A stretch of DNA of 64,000 nucleotides, from the NCBI GenBank assembly GCA_027257055.1, contig JAPVLO010001825.1, forward strand, positions 52,020 through 116,019, given 5' to 3'. Within the stretch, counting starts at the first letter, position 1; every line of letters starts with the position of its first letter. A model generated the notes under the pieces. That model saw only the letters and a list, made by a program, of their open reading frames with translations, was not told the DNA's origin and ran no database searches. Shown here in pieces: positions 57,765 to 64,000 of the stretch. Source of the stretch: Cephalopachus bancanus (Eukaryota; Chordata; Mammalia; Primates; Tarsiidae). Both the position numbers and the translations under genes were made by a program.

Positions 57765-58075
57765 GTGATTTATGAGCACACCTGCCCACACCTTGTTGAG
57801 TGTTCAGCAGTTTTTTACCAAAAACAACATGCCCACCATGCCTCTAGTTCTCTGTTTCCCGATCTCACCCTAAACGACATTTTCTTTGTTTCCCCAGATG
57901 AAAAAAATCCTCAAAGGGAAACATTTTGCCCGTGTGGAAAACGTGAAAGGAAAAAGCAGCAAAAACCCTAAAAAGGATATAGATGGCTGTGCTTAAAAAA
58001 TGTTTTGAGCAGTGGAAAAAGCATCCCGACAGGTGTATAGCCTCAAACGGAGAGTCCTTTGAAGGTAACTGAAGT
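57765..58075 (+). pseudogene. Second mariner transposase fossil, C-terminal part
   Basis: Plus-strand frames read 'PAHTLLSVQQFFTKNNM' (from about 57784), then 'PDLTLNDIFF' (about 57861-57890), 'KKILKGKHFARVENVKGK' (about 57902-57955) and a 'FEQWKK...CIASNGE' -like stretch to about 58060, split by frameshifts. This is the order of the mariner catalytic core and C-terminus. No terminal inverted repeats are visible. The sequence differs from the element at 54955, so it appears to be a separate mariner family or a separate insertion. Confidence 0.7.
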
Positions 58076-58089
58076 TTACACATGCAAGA

Positions 58090-59080
58090 ATGAAAACACA
58101 ATTTTTTATAAGTAAATTTTGGTTGTGGGGTTTCCTGCTCATACAGTTTTCTAGTTAAACAAACTCATTTAAGGTGAAAACTGGGCTTATCTCCTCTCCT
58201 TCCTTAAGTGGCATGAACATGATAAAAAAAAACTTTTAAACCAGTATGAATCCCAATAACCAAGAAGACAGGAGAGAGGTCATGAACACATTTTCTGAAA
58301 AAAGAAATATTTAAGAAGAGCCCCAATAGTCCAATGGGAAGAAGTCCAATTGCTGTGCCCAGTCACTTGGAGGTCTTACAGTGGGTGGAAGGAAAACAAA
58401 CAAACAGATGATTCCCTTCCCTCCACCCCTATTAGGAGAACTGGGCATGTAGCTGCTCTCTGGGAGCCCAGAGACTCATGCTCTGAAGAAGCTGAGAGGG
58501 AGAGGCTTTGGAAGCAGAAAAACTGGGCCCAGAGCAAGAACAGAAGGATGCACAAGGTCAAAGGTGTTGAATCTAATATGTTAGGACTCCAGACTCAAAC
58601 TAAACTGACTGAACTGGATAGCCACCCTCAAGGAGAGAGAGTAGAACATTCTCCTTGGGCAGTAATGCTGGGCCCCCTCAGCGTGGTTGGCTTGCTACCT
58701 GACAGTCCAGGAATGAAGGCCGTGGCTCACCACACACATCCATATGTTTCCCAGGCAGCTCTTCAAAGGAACAACTTATGGAGGTAACAGTCCCATGAAA
58801 TGTACCTTTTTTTCTAGCAAAATGTAGAATTGTTTATTTACTCATGTTTTCTTATTGAGTGTTTGTTATTTCCAGCTTTTTCCTCCTACTGATAACAACG
58901 TATTGAACATCTTCTTATGTGGTATGTTAGCCATATTTTAGATTATTTTCTTAGGGTTGATTACTATAGAAATGAGTAATGAGGTTGGGGGTATTAATGC
59001 TTAAAATGGATTTTTATACACTTTTGCTGGACTTTTTTTTGAGGTGGAGTTTCTTTTTTTGTTTTTAGTTTTTTCTGAGC
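58090..59080. other. Unassigned sequence
   Basis: The 145-codon stop-free run at 58350-58787 has no recognised motif, splice sites or composition bias, so I leave it uncalled. 58800-59040 is AT-rich and LINE-like. Confidence 0.4.
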
Positions 59081-59084
59081 TGCC

Positions 59085-59465
59085 TTTATTATTTTTTTAT
59101 TATTATTATTATTATTATTTTATCATAAAGACATGGGGTACAATTCAGGGTTAGGTATTCAAATATTGATTATGCAGGTACCTTTGTTGATGAGGTGTGA
59201 TCCTCCTTCCCCTGACAGCTTCCCACTACTGCCAATCGCTTTCTTATAGCATTATAATTGTTCAAGATCTGCTTTTGAGTGAGAACATATGAAACTCAGT
59301 TCTTTGTTTCTGTGATAAATCACTGAGTATGATCGACTCCAAATCTATCCAAGTTGCTGCAAAGTCCATGTATTAGTCCTTCTTTATGGCTGCATAATAT
59401 TCCATTGTGTATATGTACCACATTTTCTTTATTCTGTCCAGAAATGCACTGTTTCAAAGAGAGCA
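59085..59465 (-). mobile_element. L1 3' end, antisense, lineage-type
   Basis: After a (tta)n tail (59090-59120) come 'catggggtacaattcagggt', 'cactactgccaatcgctttc', 'tgagtatgatcgactccaaa' and 'atggctgcataatattccat', the antisense L1 3' UTR leading into the ORF2 tail. One 'ctgccaatc' block only. Confidence 0.85.
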
Positions 59466-59479
59466 ATGCAGTGGCATTT

Positions 59480-59800
59480 GGTACCTTCATGATGGTGTGT
59501 GATCACCACCTCTCTCCAGTTCCAAGATTTTTCCATCACTCCAAGTATAACTGTTCCTTAAGTTTCTTCTCATTCTCCCCATCTCCCAGCCCCTGGAGAC
59601 CACCAGTCTCTGCTCTGTTTTCATGGATCTATCTGTTCTGGTCATTCCACGGAAATGGAATCATACAATGTGTGACTTCTGTGTCTGACATCTCTCACAT
59701 GGCTTAATATTGTGGAGGTGCGTTCGTGTTATAGTATGTACCAGTAACTTACTCATGTTTATGGTGGAGTGATGTCCCATTGTAGGGAGGTACCACAATC
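59480..59800 (-). mobile_element. Old L1 3' region, antisense
   Basis: 'tcccagcccctggagaccac', 'tctgttctggtcattccacg' and 'gaatcatacaatgtgtgact' match the antisense L1M 3' region, also seen at 19390 and 47160. Confidence 0.7.
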
Positions 59801-60390
59801 CATATCAGCTTTTGAGGCCTCAGTCTTGAATAAGAACAAGTGGCAATTGCCATACATGGGACAAAAGATAGAATCCAAATGAAACAGCAAAGTGGAAACT
59901 GGAGGAAACAACATACTTCCGAGAATGCACTGAAACTTCTAAAAAAGTAACAACTCTAATCTATATCCTGAGAGTAAAAAGATACATGCATATGTATAGA
60001 TTTGTGTATATATACATTGTATATGCATATCTATAAATATATGACATCCTTAATATAATAAGAGGAAGCTGGGAGTAACAAAAGTAAAAACAAATCATTG
60101 GCCGAAATAGAAGTAACATACAACAGGTTAGAAGATAAGGAAATATCCCAAGAACTCTGACAAAGGGACAGAAATTTTGAGAGAGAAAAAAAACAAGAGA
60201 CAGACAAGTGTGAAAAGAAAATTAAGCCACATCTTAACTATTATAAGACAAAAATGATTCTTAGTCGAAAACTTTACCTTCAGCCAATCTATTAGTCGGG
60301 GTTAGAATAACGATATTTTCGGACAGAAACTGTCTTAGAAAATTAGCTTATTCTTAAGTCTTTTAAAAAAATTATTTTTATAGTTTATTT
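59801..60390. other. Unassigned A-rich sequence, LINE-like texture
   Basis: Purine-rich and AT-rich, with a (ta/gt)n patch at 59985-60050. It may be sense L1 remains; no diagnostic words seen. Confidence 0.4.
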
Positions 60391-60690
60391 TATTTTATTT
60401 TTTTATTTTTTTTATTTGGAGTCTCACTTTGTCGCCCAGACTGGAGTGCAGTGGCCGCTCTCACCCACTGCAGCCTCGACCTGCTGGGTTCCTGCGATCC
60501 TTCCACCTCAGCCTTCCGAGTAGCCAGAATTACAGGCATGTGCTACCATGCCTGGCTGATTTTTTTATTTATTGTAGAGACGAAGTCTCGCCAAGTTGCC
60601 CAGGTGGATCTTGAACCCGTAGGCTCAGGCTATCCACTCACCTCAGCCTCCCAAAGTGCGGGATTACAGGCTGAGCCACGGAGGCTGGCT
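60391..60690 (-). mobile_element. Alu, antisense
   Basis: 'tttggagtctcactttgtcg' to 'acggaggctggct', abutting the tail of the L1 at 60691, so it probably inserted in the L1's A-tail. Confidence 0.94.
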
Positions 60691-60990
60691 CTTTTTTTTT
60701 TTAAGATGGATACAATTCAGGGTTAGGTATACAAACGTTGATTATGCAGGGACCCTTGTTGATGAGGCGTGTCCCTTCCTCCCCTGGCAGTTTCCCTTAA
60801 CTGCCAATCCCACCCCCTGTCCCTGGCAGTTTCCCACTGCTGTCAATCCCTTTCTTATAGGATTATGATAATTGTTCAAGGTTCGCTTATGAGTAAGGGT
60901 CCTCTGTTCTTTGTTTCTGTGATAGATCCCTGAGTATGATCGACTCCAAATTCATCCAAGTGGCTGCCAATTTCCTGAAGTCCTCCCAAG
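60691..60990 (-). mobile_element. L1 3' end, antisense, lineage-type with duplicated UTR block
   Basis: 'gatacaattcagggttaggt', 'gattatgcagggacccttgt', then two 'ctggcagtttccc...ctgccaatcc' blocks (60784-60815, 60823-60850) and 'tatgatcgactccaaattca'. Confidence 0.85.
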
Positions 60991-61840
60991 GAACCTCCTT
61001 GTGTGCCCCCAATAAAATGAGTGAAGAAAAAAGCAGGACAGAGCAGATGGAAGTTGCTCAGAGTGACTAGAGTCTGGCACCGCTGCGAGGTCACAGGCTC
61101 GTGGGGACACAGGCCATAGGATGTTGCAGCCACCTAGTGTGCACAGAAGGCCATGGATTCTCAGAGCATCATTGCCAATACAGAGCAGGAGAGCATGGAC
61201 ACTCCACTGCAGATTGCCACCAATAGAATACACAGCTACCCAGAAGTCCCAGCCTGTCCAGGAAAAGGTGACACCACTAAAGAGAACCTGCAGTTTCAGC
61301 AGCTTTAAAACAGTAAGCCTGTCATTGCTGAGATTTTTCACCTGTCTACACGATATTTCAAAGTTGGGGACTGTGTCCTGGGTATTCTCCAAGTCCATTC
61401 CCCACCCTTCTTTGCCTGGCTTTATCCCCAAGAGGCTGACTTCTAGGAACTGCGTCACCAGGCTTCCTTGGCTTTGGACTTCAGAAGGGATCTGGCCAAT
61501 GGGAATCACTAGCAGGTGATCAAAAAGCAGAAGAGAGCCCGAGGGGGTCTCCCCTCTACCCTAGTTCCTTCAACCACTTTTTCTCTGGGTCCCATCTCCA
61601 GCCTGGTGGTGACCTTCCCATGGCCGCAGCTGTCACCAGGCTCCAGGACCCTTCCCTCTTTAGGCTAAGAGTTGTCATGACTTCCCAGTGTTGTTAGCTC
61701 CTGGTCCTGACCTTCCTTCTCATTGCCTTTAATGTGCTCATACCTTTGTAGACAGCCACTTTATTAAACTCTATTCAATTAAAAACCTTTGAGTGTGACC
61801 TCTTCTTCTGTGGCCCTTGACTAACAGACCCTTTTAAATC
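60991..61840. other. Unclassified ancient repeat, possibly one element
   Basis: 'gatctggccaatgggaatca', 'agcagaagagagcccgag' and 'ttattaaactctattcaatt' occur in an order I associate with a dispersed mammalian repeat I cannot name. The 185-codon minus-strand stop-free run here shows no protein motif. Confidence 0.4.
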
Positions 61841-63390
61841 TTAATAGAAAGGGTAGAACTTTATACACGCACTAGAAGAAGAAGGTGAATTGTTTTTTAC
61901 CTTTCCTTCCAAGTTTATCTAACAAGTCATTTGTGGTGTGTGTGTGAAAGAAAGAGGGAGAGAAAGAGGGAGTGAGGGAGAGAGAGAGAAAATTTGAGAG
62001 GATAAATAAAAAACAAAAACTTTATTCCAGGTTCTTGTGGTAATCAGATGTGCAAAATTTTATTACTGGGATTTGGTGACTGTTTTAAAGAATAGGAAGC
62101 CTTTGCAGTGTCTAATAGTTGGTAGCAATTTGGTAAATATTAAGTCTTTTATTACGTTGTTAATACACTTTTGAAAAAAATTATTCTCTACTGTAACTCA
62201 TGATCCTTGCCCTAACACTGCCATTATGTTATCTGATTATTCCTTTGCAAGTAAAATCATAAGTAAGCATAGCTGTAATCATAATATATGTATAATTTTG
62301 AATTTGGATTTCTCCACTTAAAAGTATATAATTAGCAAGTTTCCATGTTGCTCCATAATTTTCATAAGCATGACTTGCAAATTCTACATTGTATCTAATA
62401 TAGATGCACCCTACATCACAAGCTACTGCGGGTGTCATCTTTTCCTAGGCAATTTTCCCATGTTCAATGGGAAAATTTTTACTGTGCAGAAAACAACAGC
62501 AAACACATCTGATAGACATGCATTCTGTCCTTAGAAGAGTAAGCTGGGTTAGGACTTCAAGCATGCCTTCCTTCCCTAGGGTCCACACTGACCTGTGAGG
62601 TTGAGTGGCAAGTTGGCCAGTGGCCCATGTGTACTGAGAAAGAAAGTATCCTCGTGGAGGACCCCACTCTGAGAAAAGGAAGCTGGGGATCCAGGCTGAG
62701 CCCATCAGCAATGCTTGAGTCCTGGGGAGGGACTGAGCTTCTAAAAGCGGCAACCCGTCTGCTACCAAGCTTGTCCCATGAACAGTGGCGAGGCCCGCTT
62801 CACCAAATATGGGCTAGACGTTGGGGGCACAGGCTGCTCTGTTCTGGGGTCTGTGGATCTAAGGGGTAGCTGAATGAATTTCCTGACTCCGGGAAACAGG
62901 AGTGACACCAGCAGTATCCATCCGTGGGAGCAGCTTTGAGGGTGACTTTAGGGCAGTGGGTGCCAACTGCTGGTGGCATCTTGGCAGTAGCAGCCCTGAC
63001 CTCTCCACAGGGGCTGGACCCAGAGCCTGGGGGCACTGAGTATTCCACATGATTGTTCCAGTGACTTGCGTTTGAAAGCAACTCTCCCGTAATCCCTCCC
63101 CCCCACCAAAAATTGGGGAAAGTCTGTGGGCTGTCTACCCATTGGGACAGAATTTGTTTTCCAAACCGTTTGTTCCTGTTCATGGAGCCCTCACTGTCCT
63201 CTGGGTTAAGGAAGGCTAGGAAAGCTGGATTGTACCTTACAATTTTTATGCTAGGTGGAAGGCACGCAGATATTCACTCTACTTCTAACTAACCTCTTTG
63301 AAATAATTTTTTTTAAAAAGATAAAAGCAGAGTGAAAGTAAATATATGTTCTAGCCAGAGGAGGGTAAAGATGGTGAATTGACACAAGGT
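61841..63390. other. Repeat-poor unassigned sequence
   Basis: Contains a (ga)n patch at 61950-61990. From 62440 to 63230 the sequence is GC-richer and repeat-free, but overlapping stop-free runs on both strands (up to 127 codons) carry no recognised motif or splice pair. Confidence 0.4.
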
Positions 63391-63698
63391 ATTTTTTATT
63401 TTTATTTTTTGTTTGTTTTGTTTTTTGAGTTGGAGTCTCACTCTGTCACCCAGACTGGAGTACAGTGGCCACTCCTGGCCACTGCAGCCTCGACCTGCTG
63501 GGCTCCAAAGATTCTTCTGCCTCAGCCTTCCAAGTAGCTGGAACTACAGGCACGCTCGGCTAGTTTTTTATTTATTGTAGAGATGAGGTCTCACCAAGTT
63601 ACTCAGGTGGGTCTTGAACCCACTGGCTCAGGCAATCAATCCACTCACCTCAGCCTCCTGAAGCGCTGGGATTATAGGCTGAGCCACCGAGCCCGACC
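63391..63698 (-). mobile_element. Alu, antisense
   Basis: 'ttgagttggagtctcactct' to 'gagcccgacc'. It abuts an L1 tail just as the Alu at 60391 does. The middle linker region lacks about 15 bp near 63558. Confidence 0.94.
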
Positions 63699-63704
63699 TT
63701 TTTA

Positions 63705-64000
63705 AAAAAAAAATTTAAAAATTATTATTTATTATAGAGATGTGGGGTACAATTCAGGGTTAGGATACAAACATTGATCGTGCAGGTAACTGTTGATGAG
63801 GTATGCCCCTCCATCCCCCAGCAGTTTCCCACAATGGCCAATCCTAGTCCCCCCTTCCCTAGCAGTTTCCCACTACTGCCAATCACTTTCTTAGAGCATT
63901 ATAATTATTCAAGGTCTGTTTATGAGTGAGAACATATGGAACTCAGTTTTTTCTGTGATAAATCACTAAGTTTGATCAACTCCAAATCCATCCAAGTGGC
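63705..64000 (-). mobile_element. L1 3' end, antisense, lineage-type with duplicated UTR block; runs off the window
   Basis: 'gatgtggggtacaattcagg', two 'agcagtttcccac...gccaatc' blocks (63819-63845, 63860-63888), then 'gagtgagaacatatggaact' and 'caactccaaatccatccaag'. Confidence 0.85.

Noticed and set aside
58350..58787. 145-codon plus-strand run
   Set aside because: It begins with ATG but has no recognised domain, no promoter or splice context and overlapping open frames on the other strand. Length alone is not convincing in 64 kb.
60952..61509. 185-codon minus-strand run, the longest in the window
   Set aside because: It starts in an L1 3' end and runs through what seems to be an old dispersed repeat, and a 132-codon run overlaps on the plus strand. 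No family motif was recognised.

Overview
This window is non-coding, repeat-dominated primate nuclear DNA. Nearly every stop-free frame falls inside a SINE, LINE or simple repeat, and I find no complete protein-coding gene. About 40 dimeric 7SL-derived Alu elements (two arms, A-rich middle linker, right arm with the primate-type insertion) fix the order as Primates. Their young consensus differs from human AluS/AluY: the left arm opens 'ggctcagcctgtaatccc' and the 3' end reads 'gagactccaactc' before the A-tail. The lemur-type Alu linker and the lorisiform tRNA-SINEs are not seen. Alu left-arm monomers and a short LTR-derived, L1-mobilised insertion are present, and both are described for tarsiers. 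A tarsier (Tarsius/Carlito) is therefore my best guess; this is inference and I have no alignment to prove it.

Layout. 1-4082: tandem array of about 23 units (mean about 177 bp), each an Alu left-arm body joined to the next by a (TAAAA)-rich linker, with signs of a higher-order arrangement. 4083-5584: single-copy sequence, Alus and an AT/CA microsatellite. 5585-14130 (copy A) and 17228-28104 (copy B): a large direct duplication whose ends lie in Alu 3' ends, separated by 3.1 kb of degraded, retrovirus-like and unclassified sequence. After duplicating, A gained about seven Alus, while B gained about nine or ten Alus plus an ERV1-type solo LTR with a 31-bp U3 repeat. 28.1-36.4 kb: L1, L2, MIR and Alu fragments, with two candidate L1 5' regions. 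36479-40998 (copy C) and 41771-44782 (copy D): a second, independent tandem duplication. 45-48.4 kb: older repeats, including a hAT element inside an MLT1 LTR inside an L1. 48.65-50.79 kb: the longest repeat-poor stretch, holding the only plausible coding exon (85 bp, flanked by splice-like sites). 50.8-64 kb: Alus, a mariner with both terminal inverted repeats, a second mariner fossil, a 93-bp LTR-derived retro-insertion with target-site duplications, and several antisense L1 3' ends of a lineage-specific subfamily.

No operons or gene pathways exist here. What ties the window together is mobile-element dynamics: L1 machinery moving Alus, Alu fragments and LTR-terminated transcripts, and Alu-rich DNA undergoing repeated duplication and deletion. 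Coordinates of old repeats are good to roughly 10-20 bp; those with target-site duplications are near base-accurate.
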